Source: Bdellovibrio sp. (lineage in GTDB: Bacteria > Bdellovibrionota > Bdellovibrionia > Bdellovibrionales > Bdellovibrionaceae). Taken from it: a stretch of DNA of 64,000 bases. Numbering within the stretch: the stretch's first letter is position 1; each line of letters starts with the position of its first letter. A model generated the notes under the pieces. It worked only from the letters and a program-made list of their open reading frames with translations. It was not told where the DNA came from and made no database searches. The stretch spans positions 62,001 through 126,000 of the forward strand of contig JACMRL010000003.1 in the NCBI GenBank assembly GCA_014376435.1. Reading direction: 5' to 3'. Both the position numbers and the translations under genes were made by a program. This document shows positions 1 through 8,611 of this stretch, piece after piece.

Positions 1-1155
1 TTGAAAAATAAGCCCAATCGAAAAATTTGCTACTAAAGACAAAATAACGTAGTAAAAAAACCTGGATACCTTTTCTCTGAAGTTAGTTCTTTCCAAAAAC
101 TCGATTGAATTAATTTTTTCGCATCCCGTATCAATAATTTGTTGAATCTGCTGATTGATTTTTTGAGTTAATTCGGACGAATTAATATTTACGTTCATTT
201 CAAGATTTTGCTGGTAGCTTGTGTAGTTCAAATTGAATGAACCAACGGTTGACCACTGACCATCAATACTAGCCAACTTTCCGTGGAGAATTGATTTTTT
301 CCATTCATAAATCTCGATACCGTTTTTTAAGAAGTACGCATAAAGATATTGAGAAGCTTTAATGTAAGTAGGCCAATCTGAAACTTTCGGCAAAATTAAT
401 CTAACTTTTACCCCGCGTTTAGCGGCTTTAGCTAATTGCTTCATAAATTTTCTGCGCGGGAAAAAATATGAATTTACGATGGTAATTTCTTTTTTCGCGA
501 CCTTAGTTAAACGTGAATATTGGCGGGTAATTTGCCAGCGTCGGTAAACCCAATCGTTAATTGAAATTTTAAGTTCGTGTCCATTAGGATAAACAATACA
601 GTTTTTTAAAACAACGGGGTGAAATTCTATTTTATGCGCGCACGCTTTTTTAAATATCGCCTGGCAATAGTTGGCTAATCCGAATGTAACTGGACCCTCT
701 AGGTAAACTGCAAAATCTAGCTGAGGCAGTAATAATTTTTGATCATAACAAGCTGATGTTACATTGATGCCGCCCACAAATGCCTTTTGATGATCAATGA
801 CTAATACTTTATGATGCAGTCTGCGGCCCCACTGGTAAAGCCATTTAAATTGAACTCCGTTAAAGCGACAAAAATGAATTCCGGCATCAAGCATTTGTTG
901 CCCAGATTCTTGTGAAAGTTTTCTTGAGCCTACGCTATCGGCCAACACAAAAACCTGCAAGCCTCTTTGAGCTGCGCGAATCAGTTCTTCGTGCACGCGC
1001 CGACCGAAGCTATCCGTTTCAAAAATATACGTTTGTAGGTGAATATTTTTCTGAGCACTTTTGATTAAATTCAAAAATTTTTCGTAATACGCTTCGCTTT
1101 CTAAAAAAAAATCTAAATGGTTATCTGAGGTCGTATGAAAGAAATTAGTTCGCAT
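1..1155 (-). CDS. Phospholipase D / cardiolipin synthase (ClsB-like), 3' end outside window
   Basis: The frame is open from the ATG at 1155 to the left edge, giving about 385 residues with no stop, so the C-terminus is missing. Two HKD phospholipase D signatures are visible: LHHKVLVID followed by GG and N in the N-terminal half, and LHGKLASID followed by GSFN in the C-terminal half. This is the arrangement of bacterial cardiolipin synthases that condense phosphatidyl lipids at the inner membrane. No N-terminal membrane helix is seen, which fits ClsB (YbhO) better than ClsA. The start overlaps the stop of the upstream gene by one base (TAATG), so translation is probably coupled. The neighbour is an EEP-family protein, as in the E. 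coli ybhP-ybhO pair. Substrate is inferred; another phosphodiesterase activity is possible. Confidence 0.85.
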   Translation of the reverse strand, partial: MRTNFFHTTSDNHLDFFLESEAYYEKFLNLIKSAQKNIHLQTYIFETDSFGRRVHEELIRAAQRGLQVFVLADSVGSRKLSQESGQQMLDAGIHFCRFNGVQFKWLYQWGRRLHHKVLVIDHQKAFVGGINVTSACYDQKLLLPQLDFAVYLEGPVTFGLANYCQAIFKKACAHKIEFHPVVLKNCIVYPNGHELKISINDWVYRRWQITRQYSRLTKVAKKEITIVNSYFFPRRKFMKQLAKAAKRGVKVRLILPKVSDWPTYIKASQYLYAYFLKNGIEIYEWKKSILHGKLASIDGQWSTVGSFNLNYTSYQQNLEMNVNINSSELTQKINQQIQQIIDTGCEKINSIEFLERTNFREKVSRFFYYVILSLVANFSIGLIFQ

Positions 1156-1895
1156 TAAAATTCAAGCTCGCAGTACAAAGGTAAATGATCAGAGTAGTGT
1201 TTTTTAGTTTTTTGTTTAAATATTTGCGATTTAACTATTTTCATATTCTTCACGTAGATCCGGTCTAATGTTAAAACTGGAAAACTCGCGGGGAACGTTT
1301 TTGCAAAACGACCATGGGCCGTTTTGTGGGCTTCAATCATTCCTAATTCATCTTCAAATGTAGTCGTACACTTTTTATTCCAATCGTTGAAATCTCCCGC
1401 TATAATTAACGGTTCATGGTCAGCCACATCAAGTGAACGAATTTTATTTTTAATTGTTTCGTATTGAATTTTACGGCCCCGATGTAATAAGTCTAAATGC
1501 GCACAAGCTACATAAATATGTTTATTATTTTTGTGCGGAATATTTATTTTACACACTAAAAAACCACGTTTTTCTAACGAATTTGTCGTGATGTTCACAT
1601 TTTCCCAACTTTCGATTGGGTATTTACTTAAAATTAAATTTCCGTGATGGCCGTGGTCGTACAAGGCATTTTTAGCGTACGAAAAGTGATTCCAAATAGA
1701 ATCTGCTAAAAATTCAAATTGTGAATCTATTAAACCTTTTTTCTTATACTTTTCATTTTTTCCTACTACTTCTTGTAAGAAAACAATGTCGGCATGCGAG
1801 TTTTTAATTAAGTCTTTAATCTCTTCCAGAAAATAGTTTTTATTTCCCCGATCAAAGCCTTTATGAATATTGTAAGATAATATTTTTAGTTTCAT
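1155..1895 (-). CDS. Endonuclease/exonuclease/phosphatase family protein (YbhP-like)
   Basis: A 246-residue protein opening with LSYNIHKG and FLQEV, the metal-binding N and E motifs of the EEP fold. The catalytic core continues with AHLDLLHRGR (His and Asp), AGDFNDW (the GDFN motif) and a C-terminal LDRIYV and SDHLPL (Asp-His pair). All key residues of the superfamily are present, so an active Mg-dependent phosphoesterase is expected. No signal peptide is evident, so it is probably cytoplasmic. It is the first gene of a two-gene operon with the phospholipase D gene, overlapping it by one base; the E. coli counterparts ybhP and clsB are also adjacent. The physiological substrate of this branch is unknown to me. 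Confidence 0.85.
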   Translation of the reverse strand: MKLKILSYNIHKGFDRGNKNYFLEEIKDLIKNSHADIVFLQEVVGKNEKYKKKGLIDSQFEFLADSIWNHFSYAKNALYDHGHHGNLILSKYPIESWENVNITTNSLEKRGFLVCKINIPHKNNKHIYVACAHLDLLHRGRKIQYETIKNKIRSLDVADHEPLIIAGDFNDWNKKCTTTFEDELGMIEAHKTAHGRFAKTFPASFPVLTLDRIYVKNMKIVKSQIFKQKTKKHYSDHLPLYCELEF

Positions 1896-2049
1896 AGATC
1901 TTGTAATTTCTCATAGAAAACACCGTTGAGGAAGTAAACTAAAGATTTAAAAATATGGAATTTTAAGAACAAGGCCTGTTTTTTTACCATTCATTTTTTG
2001 GGTATGGGTCTTGCTCTTTGTAATGTTTTACAACCTTAGGAGGTTCGTT

Positions 2050-2508
2050 ATGTCGGCTAAATTACAACCTAAAGCTAAAAGAGTCTTGAAGTCTCAGTTG
2101 AAAACAAAGGCAAAAATCAGTGCTAAGTCGAAGGTACCAGTTAAGAAAGCTAAAATGGCGGCAAAGCCAACTAAACTTATGATTGAAGCTAAAACTAAGA
2201 CGACGAAGAGTAAAAAAGCTACATCTACACGGGCAAAAATGAACGCTCAGTTAGATGCAGAGCAAAACGAAAAATCAGCGTTTTTTAAAAAAACTGAACA
2301 AGATCCCGCGCACAGTCCGGGACACCGCAAAATGAATTTAAAAGATAAATTTAATCTACCGACCGAAAACAAAAATCACGCACAAAACTTGTCTGCATTA
2401 AATAATATGTCAGCGGCTAACCGTATTCAGCGTACTTCGGCTACGAATCGCCGCATTATCACTGGTGCGGCTCTTGGTAAAACAGGTCGTATAACGATCA
2501 AGGATTAA
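2050..2508 (+). CDS. Lys/Ala-rich histone H1-like basic protein
   Basis: The start is the ATG at 2050 because a perfect AGGAGG lies at 2038-2043; an in-frame upstream ATG at 2011 lacks such a site. The roughly 152-residue product has an N-terminal half of repeated K-A-K, K-S-K and T-K-T patterns without acidic residues, like eukaryotic H1 tails and bacterial HctB/AlgP-type proteins. The C-terminal half is different: mixed composition, Asn and Arg rich, ending in a GAALGKTGR segment. DNA or RNA binding is inferred from charge only. It is first in a tight forward cluster (2 bases to the next gene) with a Cys-rich protein, a Tat-exported protein and a BON protein. Confidence 0.7.
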   Translation: MSAKLQPKAKRVLKSQLKTKAKISAKSKVPVKKAKMAAKPTKLMIEAKTKTTKSKKATSTRAKMNAQLDAEQNEKSAFFKKTEQDPAHSPGHRKMNLKDKFNLPTENKNHAQNLSALNNMSAANRIQRTSATNRRIITGAALGKTGRITIKD

Positions 2509-2510
2509 TA

Positions 2511-2786
2511 ATGGAATTAAAAACGTGTGAAAGCTGCGGCAATCAATATGATAAAACATTTAGCGTTATCATGGATGGCAAAGAGCACATTTTCGACAGT
2601 TTTGAATGTGCCATTAACAAAATGGCGCCACATTGTTCACGCTGTGATTCTTTAATGATAGGACATGGTACAGAAGCAAATGGAAAATTTTATTGTTGTG
2701 CCCATTGTGCAAAAGCGGATGGGCACTTTGTTATAGACCGCCCGACTCAAGAAAAATTTGATTTAGAAAATAAAAAGGAGCACTAG
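2511..2786 (+). CDS. Small Cys-rich probable zinc-binding protein
   Basis: 91 residues with CESCGNQYD near the N-terminus, DSFECAI, CSRC, and YCCAHCAK further on, giving four Cys pairs likely to hold one or two zinc ions. The spacing resembles a small family in actinobacteria and proteobacteria that is sometimes annotated as prokaryotic metallothionein; I cannot confirm this. There is no signal peptide or membrane segment, so it is cytoplasmic. It starts 2 bases after the histone-like gene and ends 2 bases before the Tat-substrate gene, so all three are probably co-transcribed and translationally coupled. Function is not known; metal buffering or RNA/protein binding are both possible. Confidence 0.75.
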   Translation: MELKTCESCGNQYDKTFSVIMDGKEHIFDSFECAINKMAPHCSRCDSLMIGHGTEANGKFYCCAHCAKADGHFVIDRPTQEKFDLENKKEH

Positions 2787-2788
2787 CC

Positions 2789-3232
2789 ATGGCAAACGAA
2801 AATCCGCGTCGTTTATTTTTGCGAAACGCTGGTTTATTTTTCGGAGGAATTATTGTTGCAGTCCCTTTGCGAGGTATCGCACAGCAAATGGGTAGCGGAC
2901 CAACTGGTAGCGGTTGGGTTCCGCCGCAGCCTCAGTCTCCGCAAACTTCTGCACCCGAAAGTGGAATGGCTCAGGTACCGAACCGTAACGGAAGTTATAC
3001 GAATGTGCCGACCACGCAGATGAACACATCGGGTTCAATGAGTAATGCACCTCCTGCTTCGGCTAATCCTGCGGGAACAATGACTAATATACCTTCCAGT
3101 TTAAATAATCCTACAAATACAACTAATACAAATCCTTACAATGGCCCAATCTCAAATTCTTCTCCGGGATATGTCGGTGGTAATTCGTTTTATGGCAGTG
3201 GTTTTTTTAGCAATGGATATTTTTACAAATAA
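2789..3232 (+). CDS. Tat-exported Asn/Pro/Ser/Gly-rich protein
   Basis: 147 residues. The N-terminus has PRRLFLRNAG followed by a hydrophobic stretch and GIAQ, a good twin-arginine (RRxFLR) signal peptide, so the mature protein should reach the periplasm folded or with a cofactor. The rest is low complexity: Pro/Gln-rich, then Asn/Thr/Ser-rich with repeated NAPPASANP-like and TNTNP patterns, ending with Gly/Phe/Tyr-rich NSFYGSGFF. No catalytic domain is seen. A ribosome site AAGGAG precedes the ATG. A Tat signal on such a short unstructured protein is odd; it might act as a partner for the BON protein encoded just downstream. Function unknown. Confidence 0.65.
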   Translation: MANENPRRLFLRNAGLFFGGIIVAVPLRGIAQQMGSGPTGSGWVPPQPQSPQTSAPESGMAQVPNRNGSYTNVPTTQMNTSGSMSNAPPASANPAGTMTNIPSSLNNPTNTTNTNPYNGPISNSSPGYVGGNSFYGSGFFSNGYFYK

Positions 3233-3248
3233 TAAACAAGGATGGTTT

Positions 3249-3686
3249 ATGAGAAAAAATAAAACAGCACCTGTAAATAATGAAGTTCATGTGGCACGCG
3301 CTTCGTACAAATATGATGATAACTATTCTGACTATGAATCTAATGATAACTATCGCGCTTACCAAGATTTTTCTGAATCAGGATTTCGTACTGATGATCG
3401 TTCAGAACCAAATCAAGACACAGAAGACCTTCGTTCAGACGGAAAAATTGACGAAGAGGCTCGCAAGGCATTAGCCAATAACCTTGAAATTGATGTGTCT
3501 AATATCGAGGTTTCCGTTGAAGCTGGAGTTATCACTTTAACTGGTACAGTTAAATCTAGACATATAAAACGTTTAGCGGAAAATATCATTGATGAATTAC
3601 CTGAAGTTTTTGATATCAATAATAATTTGCGTATTGATACAACTTTAGCTTCACGTGGAGTAACCCACGGAACTCCAAAATTTTAA
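3249..3686 (+). CDS. BON-domain protein
   Basis: The ATG at 3249 is chosen because AAGGA lies at 3238-3242 and it follows the preceding stop by 16 bases. The roughly 145-residue protein has an acidic, Tyr/Asp/Asn-rich N-terminal half and a C-terminal BON domain (about residues 68-135) with the typical LEIDVSNIEVSVEAGVITL and GTVKSR pattern. BON domains bind phospholipid or peptidoglycan-associated partners; examples are OsmY and Kbp. No signal peptide is visible, so if it acts at the envelope it does so from the cytoplasm. It is last in the cluster that starts at 2050 and converges with the outer-membrane gene on the other strand. Confidence 0.75.
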   Translation: MRKNKTAPVNNEVHVARASYKYDDNYSDYESNDNYRAYQDFSESGFRTDDRSEPNQDTEDLRSDGKIDEEARKALANNLEIDVSNIEVSVEAGVITLTGTVKSRHIKRLAENIIDELPEVFDINNNLRIDTTLASRGVTHGTPKF

Positions 3687-4643
3687 TTAAAGAAAATTTA
3701 AATTAAAAGTAATTGCTAGGCCAGCGCTACCTTTAAATCGACTTGCAAGTATAAAATCTAAATGCGGTACAATTGCGTAATCAATCATTCCTGAATAAAT
3801 TGATTCACTCCACGCTACAGAAAAGGTGTAACCATCCAAATGATACTTGGGTTGATTATTTGAAAGAAATAAAACTGTATAGGCAAAAGAAGATGTATCT
3901 GTGACCGCTTCTCCCAAAGATACCCCGTTAGTGACTGCAAATGCATGAGACTTTTCTTGGTAATCACTCTCATTAATAAATGTTAGCGCATAACTTTTAG
4001 TTAAATCAAAATTGATGTTAATACCCTGGTAAGTTCCGACACCTTTAGTTGGACTAGCGTAAAGCTCTAACTTTGGGTTGATGCGATAAAAGTTTTTTGT
4101 TTCGGCGATACTTTCAAAACTAAGTGAGTGCGATACTTTTAAAGGATCTTGCAGTTCAATACGCGGCTGAAACGCCGTTCTGATATTACCTAATTTTCGA
4201 AATAACCCGATTGTAGCCCCGTAATTTTTTTCTCGCGGAGTCTGACGTAAATAACCATTCTGAATACCGCGGCTTTGCTCTCGTTCATCATAAGACGTAA
4301 ACTTCAGATGCAAATACTCTTCTAGGTTTACGAAGCGTGGGTTGATACTGATACTGGTCACATTATCTACGGGCTTACCTTCAGAAGAATACGTCGAGTT
4401 CTCAATACGAATACTACTATTGTTAGCACGGTCCGTTAAACGCTTACCGACTAAAAATAAATCAACACCTTCAACAACGCCATCAAACCACTCGGCAATC
4501 GCGTGATTACTACTTTTGAACGTGGCTTCCCAGCCAACATCCGATGCGGGCGCGTCTTCGAGTGCGGCTTCTTCAACCGCTTGCACAAAGGGCGTGATCA
4601 GCAAAATTGTCCACATTAAAATAATGACTTTTAATTTGCGCAC
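3687..4643 (-). CDS. Predicted outer-membrane beta-barrel protein
   Basis: 318 residues starting with a signal peptide (MRKLKVII, hydrophobic core, FVQA cleavage site). The mature part is rich in alternating polar/aromatic strands and ends with AITFNLNFL, a C-terminal Phe-containing strand typical of proteins inserted by the Bam complex. Many mid-region segments have the alternation expected for 12 or more strands. I do not recognise the family. It is divergent from the next outer-membrane gene at 4700, with a 56-base gap that probably holds both promoters. Confidence 0.6.
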   Translation of the reverse strand: MRKLKVIILMWTILLITPFVQAVEEAALEDAPASDVGWEATFKSSNHAIAEWFDGVVEGVDLFLVGKRLTDRANNSSIRIENSTYSSEGKPVDNVTSISINPRFVNLEEYLHLKFTSYDEREQSRGIQNGYLRQTPREKNYGATIGLFRKLGNIRTAFQPRIELQDPLKVSHSLSFESIAETKNFYRINPKLELYASPTKGVGTYQGININFDLTKSYALTFINESDYQEKSHAFAVTNGVSLGEAVTDTSSFAYTVLFLSNNQPKYHLDGYTFSVAWSESIYSGMIDYAIVPHLDFILASRFKGSAGLAITFNLNFL

Positions 4644-4699
4644 GATAATCTCTGAGAATTTAATTGAATTATCACCATCATTGAACTTAATCTTCCCGT

Positions 4700-5347
4700 A
4701 TGAACCAAGTTAACAGTAGCCTGTTCTTTTTAGCAATCCTGATCTCTTACCAGACTTTTGCTTATACTCCGTCAGAAGGCAAGGTCAGCGCAATCATTGG
4801 CCCATATTTGTACAAAACAAATTTTAGTGATTCTGCAGCCGGTGCCCATTCTCCATATTTTGGCGACATTGGTCTTATTGCGCAGGGCGATTTAAATTCT
4901 AATGGTGGCTTAGAAATTGGTATCTTCCATATGAATAAACTTTTTTTTCGAGAATCCGGCGGAAATTACATTGCTGAAAAAACTGAACTTATATCTGTAA
5001 CCTTGGGATATCGTTACTGGATGAACCCATATTTAGCTGCGGGACTTTCTTTCTATTCATCTTATTCAATTGGTAATCCTGTTGTAGAACATAGCGATTT
5101 TCCCTTGGGCGGGAACATTGATACTTCAGCACGCGATACAACTGAATACGGTTTTGATTTGTCATTGCAAAGTGAAGTATGGAGTCGTAATCACCAAGCA
5201 ATTATTTTAGATGCCCGCTACTCCATTTCAGTTACCAATAAAGAAAATGAACAGGCTAATCATTACGCCTTGTTGATTGGCTATAAGTACATGATCCAAG
5301 AAAAGTATCCGGAAAAACCCGTTCGCCGCGCTAAGCCCAAGCCTTGA
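4700..5347 (+). CDS. Predicted small outer-membrane protein
   Basis: 215 residues with an N-terminal signal peptide (hydrophobic run ending near TFAYTP) and a barrel-like mature part with repeated Gly/aromatic strands such as SVTLGYRYWMNPYLAAGLSF. The final strand (YALLIGYKYMI) is followed by a short basic Pro/Lys/Arg tail. The size would suit an eight-stranded barrel such as OmpW or OmpX, but I see no diagnostic motif. Its stop TGA overlaps the TTG start candidate of the following phospholipase D gene (TTGA), suggesting an operon. Confidence 0.6.
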   Translation: MNQVNSSLFFLAILISYQTFAYTPSEGKVSAIIGPYLYKTNFSDSAAGAHSPYFGDIGLIAQGDLNSNGGLEIGIFHMNKLFFRESGGNYIAEKTELISVTLGYRYWMNPYLAAGLSFYSSYSIGNPVVEHSDFPLGGNIDTSARDTTEYGFDLSLQSEVWSRNHQAIILDARYSISVTNKENEQANHYALLIGYKYMIQEKYPEKPVRRAKPKP

Positions 5348-6627
5348 AAATCATGACTAAAAAAGTGAAAATTGTTTTAAGCACTTTCGCTTTAACGGTC
5401 GTCATTATTTTTTTAGTCGTAAATTTTAAAAGTCCGCAAAAAGAACTATCCTTTAAAGTTAAAATTACTGAGCCGATCAACAGCCCACATTTTGCACGCG
5501 TGTTAGGTAATTTGATGGGGCCACAGTTTATTGGCGGTAATAAAGTAGTTAGTCTTTACAACGGCGAACAAATTTTTCCGGCAATGTTAAACGCGATCGC
5601 TGCTGCAAAAAAAAGTATTACTTTTGAATCTTATATATATTGGTCTGGAGATATCGGCCAAAAATTCGCCGACGCTTTAAGCGCAAAAGCTAAAAAAGGC
5701 GTAAAAGTTCATTTACTATTAGACTGGGTTGGTAGCAGTCGAATTAAAGACGCTTATTTAAATGAAATGGAAACCGCTGGCGTTGAAATTGAACGCTATC
5801 ATGCCTTAGAGTGGTACAATATTTCTAAACTCAATAATCGTACCCATAGAAAAATTTTAGTTATTGATGGCGAGGTTGGTTTTACTGGCGGAGTTGGTAT
5901 CGCAGACGAATGGAATGGCAATGGTTTAGATTCTAAAAAATGGCGTGACACACACTATGAAGTTCGCGGACCCGTCGTCGCACAAATGCAGGCCGCTTTC
6001 ATGGATAACTGGCTAAAAACTCGTCCGGATGTTCATCACTCAGAAAATTATTTTCCTGATTTAAAAAATGAAGGTAAATCCTTTGCACAGATGTCTAAAA
6101 GCTCAAACACCGAAGGTGGCTCAAGCGTGCGCTTAATGTATTTATTAGCGATTGCCGCTGCAAGAAAATCAATTTATCTGGAAAGTGCATATTTTATACC
6201 TGATGAAAGAACGATTGAAGATTTAGTCCGCGCAAGAAATCTTGGCGTTGATGTGCAAATTATTGTTCCCGGAAAATTTACGGATTCACAAGTTTTAAGA
6301 CACGCTTCGCGTTCAAAATGGGGTGAATTACTCGATGCCGGTGTAAAAATATTTGAATATCAACCAGCCATGTTTCACAGCAAAGTTTTGATTATTGATA
6401 ACTATTTTTTAAGCGTAGGTTCGACTAACTTCGATGAAAGATCTTTTCGTCTAAATGATGAGGCTAACCTGAATATTTTAGATGAAGATTTAGCCAATCA
6501 AGAATTAAAAGCTTTTAAAGTAGATTTAACTTATTCAAAAGAAGTAACTTTAGATGAATGGAAAAATCGACCCGTCTACGAAAAATTAATCGAGCAAGTT
6601 ACCACTTTATTTCATTCACAACTTTAA
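5344..6627 (+). CDS. Cardiolipin synthase-like phospholipase D protein
   Basis: About 425 residues with one N-terminal membrane segment (VKIVLSTFALTVVIIFLVV) and two HKD motifs: HRKILVIDG in the first half and HSKVLIIDN followed by GSTNFDERSF in the second. The second is the standard Cls signature. It is therefore an inner-membrane-anchored PLD enzyme, most likely cardiolipin synthase. Two starts are possible: TTG at 5344 overlapping the upstream stop, or ATG at 5353; the overlap favours coupling. This is the second PLD gene in the window, different from the one at the left edge in having a membrane anchor. Confidence 0.85.
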   Translation: MKIMTKKVKIVLSTFALTVVIIFLVVNFKSPQKELSFKVKITEPINSPHFARVLGNLMGPQFIGGNKVVSLYNGEQIFPAMLNAIAAAKKSITFESYIYWSGDIGQKFADALSAKAKKGVKVHLLLDWVGSSRIKDAYLNEMETAGVEIERYHALEWYNISKLNNRTHRKILVIDGEVGFTGGVGIADEWNGNGLDSKKWRDTHYEVRGPVVAQMQAAFMDNWLKTRPDVHHSENYFPDLKNEGKSFAQMSKSSNTEGGSSVRLMYLLAIAAARKSIYLESAYFIPDERTIEDLVRARNLGVDVQIIVPGKFTDSQVLRHASRSKWGELLDAGVKIFEYQPAMFHSKVLIIDNYFLSVGSTNFDERSFRLNDEANLNILDEDLANQELKAFKVDLTYSKEVTLDEWKNRPVYEKLIEQVTTLFHSQL

Positions 6628-6632
6628 ATTAA

Positions 6633-7319
6633 TTAGCGCCCAAATATGTGATGAGCAGAGCGCATCAGTGCATGATACTTGTTTTTTTCAAATCCCAGTT
6701 GTTTTAACCAAGCATAAAATTTTTCGCTATGGTTCATTTCTTTCAAATGACAAACTTCATGAGCCACAACGTAATTAATTAATTCAGTTTTAAAACTAAT
6801 GATCTGCCAATTAAAAACTAAATCACCTTGAGCTGAGCAACAACCCCAGCGAGATTTATAATTTTTTAGTGAGATTGATTTATATTTAGCACCAAGCAAA
6901 TATGAATAATGTTCAGATTGAATTTGCACATATTTCATCGCCTCTGCTTGATACCATTTAATTAATTTTCGCTGAATGTATTTTGCGCGGTCTAAAATTT
7001 TATTCGATACCGGTAAACAAATTAAATTATCCTGTAACTTGATTGCGCCCGCACCTTCAAGCACTTTTAAAGTGTATTCGTATCCCATAAATAAAAATAT
7101 TTCACCATCTACAAATCTAAATTTTTTAGGTGCGGGCGTTGATTCGATGATTTCATAACGCTTTAAAATCCACTCTTTATTTTTAAGCACAAAATCTTCA
7201 ATTTCGCGCTCCGGTGCACGATAGGGCGCTGTGACCCGAATAATCTTTCCAGGTAATACGCGCAAAGTCGCGCGGCGGGTTTTCTTTCGATAACGTATTT
7301 GGATCGTAAATTCATTCAT
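6633..7319 (-). CDS. YgjP-like metallopeptidase (M48/SprT-like fold)
   Basis: 228 residues. The C-terminal region has HEVCHLKEMNHSEKFY, an HExxH zinc-protease motif with a downstream His/Glu pattern, preceded by KSRWGCCS, a strongly conserved motif of the DUF45/YgjP family. The N-terminal part (RYRKKTRRATLRV) is the usual beta-rich segment. The protein is cytoplasmic, of normal length for the family, and its natural substrate is unknown. It converges with the PLD gene, with five bases between the stops. Confidence 0.85.
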   Translation of the reverse strand: MNEFTIQIRYRKKTRRATLRVLPGKIIRVTAPYRAPEREIEDFVLKNKEWILKRYEIIESTPAPKKFRFVDGEIFLFMGYEYTLKVLEGAGAIKLQDNLICLPVSNKILDRAKYIQRKLIKWYQAEAMKYVQIQSEHYSYLLGAKYKSISLKNYKSRWGCCSAQGDLVFNWQIISFKTELINYVVAHEVCHLKEMNHSEKFYAWLKQLGFEKNKYHALMRSAHHIFGR

Positions 7320-7387
7320 GCCGAATTCTATGGTTGCCGCGGAAAATCAATTAGTCAAAGCCCTTAGCAAATAGTACGCTGCTGGAC

Positions 7388-8611
7388 ATGGGATCTGACT
7401 TTAAGAAGCTTTTGAGCGCAAGATTTTTGTTTACCTTCGCTGTTCAAATGCAGGCCGTCGTATTGGGATGGCGAATTTATGATCTTTTAAAAGATCCATT
7501 ATCTTTAGGCTTCATCGGATTAACGGAAGCAGTACCTGCAATTGGGCTAGCGCTTTACGCAGGTTTTTTAGTAGATCGAATGAAGCCTTTGCTAGTTTAT
7601 CGGCGCGTGATGTATGTCAGTTTTCTTTCGGGAGTTCTAGTTTTGTCTGAACATATATTCGATGCTCAACTTTCTTTGTATTCTAAAGCAGGATTACTTT
7701 ATTTTGCGGCATTCCTAACGGGCGCAGCGCGCTCTTTTTCACAACCCGCGATTTTTGCATCTTTACCAAGATTAGTGGAAAGATCAAATCTGCTTCAAGC
7801 CACCGCACGCATGAGTTCAGCTATGCAGATCGCAAGAATTGCCGGACCCGCCTTCGGAGGCTTTGTCTTTGGATTTTTCGGCGCGACAGCTTCTTCATCA
7901 ATTGTTTGTCTTTTATTAGGCACCGGAATTATTTTTATGCTGTTAATTAAAAAAGAAATTTTACCGCCGATCTTATCAAATCACCACAACTCAATTAAAG
8001 ATGAATTATTGTCGGGAGCTAAATTTGTATTTAAGCATCCAATTTTATTTCCAGCTTTGTCGTTGGATATGATTTCAGTTTTATTCGGCGGAGTAACTGC
8101 GTTATTACCAATCTTTGCGACTGACATTTTGATGGTGGGACCCAAAGGCCTAGGCGCCTTGCGCGCGGCACCCGCTGTTGGAGCGACGATCATGAGTTTA
8201 TACTTAGGCCGCAACGGCTTCAAAGGAAAATCGGGAACATGGTTATTCTCGGCTGTTACTGGCTTTGGCGTTTGTATTTTATTATTTGGTTTAAGCACGA
8301 ATTTTTACTTATCACTATTTGCTTTAGCCTGCAGCGGAATTTTTGACAGCATCAGCATGGTGATTCGCTCGGCCAGCGTGCAGCTTTCTTCACCAGATCA
8401 TATGCGTGGTAAAATATCAGCCGTGAATTCAATTTTCATTGGTTCTTCAAACGAAATTGGCGAGTTCGAATCTGGAATCGCGGCAAAAATTCTTGGAACA
8501 GTTCCTGCAGTTTATTTTGGCGGAATTATTTGTCTAGCGACGGTAGCGATTGTTGCTTACTTATCGCCTGCTTTGAGAAATTTAGACTTAAAAAAACTGG
8601 AGAATGCTTGA
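7388..8611 (+). CDS. MFS transporter (EntS-like / MFS_3 type)
   Basis: 407 residues with about twelve hydrophobic helices. The pattern FTFAVQMQAVVLGWRIYDL and the region around ARSFSQPAIFASLPRLV resemble the EntS/enterobactin-exporter branch of the major facilitator superfamily (MFS_3, DUF894). It is an inner-membrane efflux permease; the substrate cannot be told from sequence. The stop codon overlaps the TTG start of the ExoD gene, so the two are translationally linked. Confidence 0.8.
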   Translation: MGSDFKKLLSARFLFTFAVQMQAVVLGWRIYDLLKDPLSLGFIGLTEAVPAIGLALYAGFLVDRMKPLLVYRRVMYVSFLSGVLVLSEHIFDAQLSLYSKAGLLYFAAFLTGAARSFSQPAIFASLPRLVERSNLLQATARMSSAMQIARIAGPAFGGFVFGFFGATASSSIVCLLLGTGIIFMLLIKKEILPPILSNHHNSIKDELLSGAKFVFKHPILFPALSLDMISVLFGGVTALLPIFATDILMVGPKGLGALRAAPAVGATIMSLYLGRNGFKGKSGTWLFSAVTGFGVCILLFGLSTNFYLSLFALACSGIFDSISMVIRSASVQLSSPDHMRGKISAVNSIFIGSSNEIGEFESGIAAKILGTVPAVYFGGIICLATVAIVAYLSPALRNLDLKKLENA

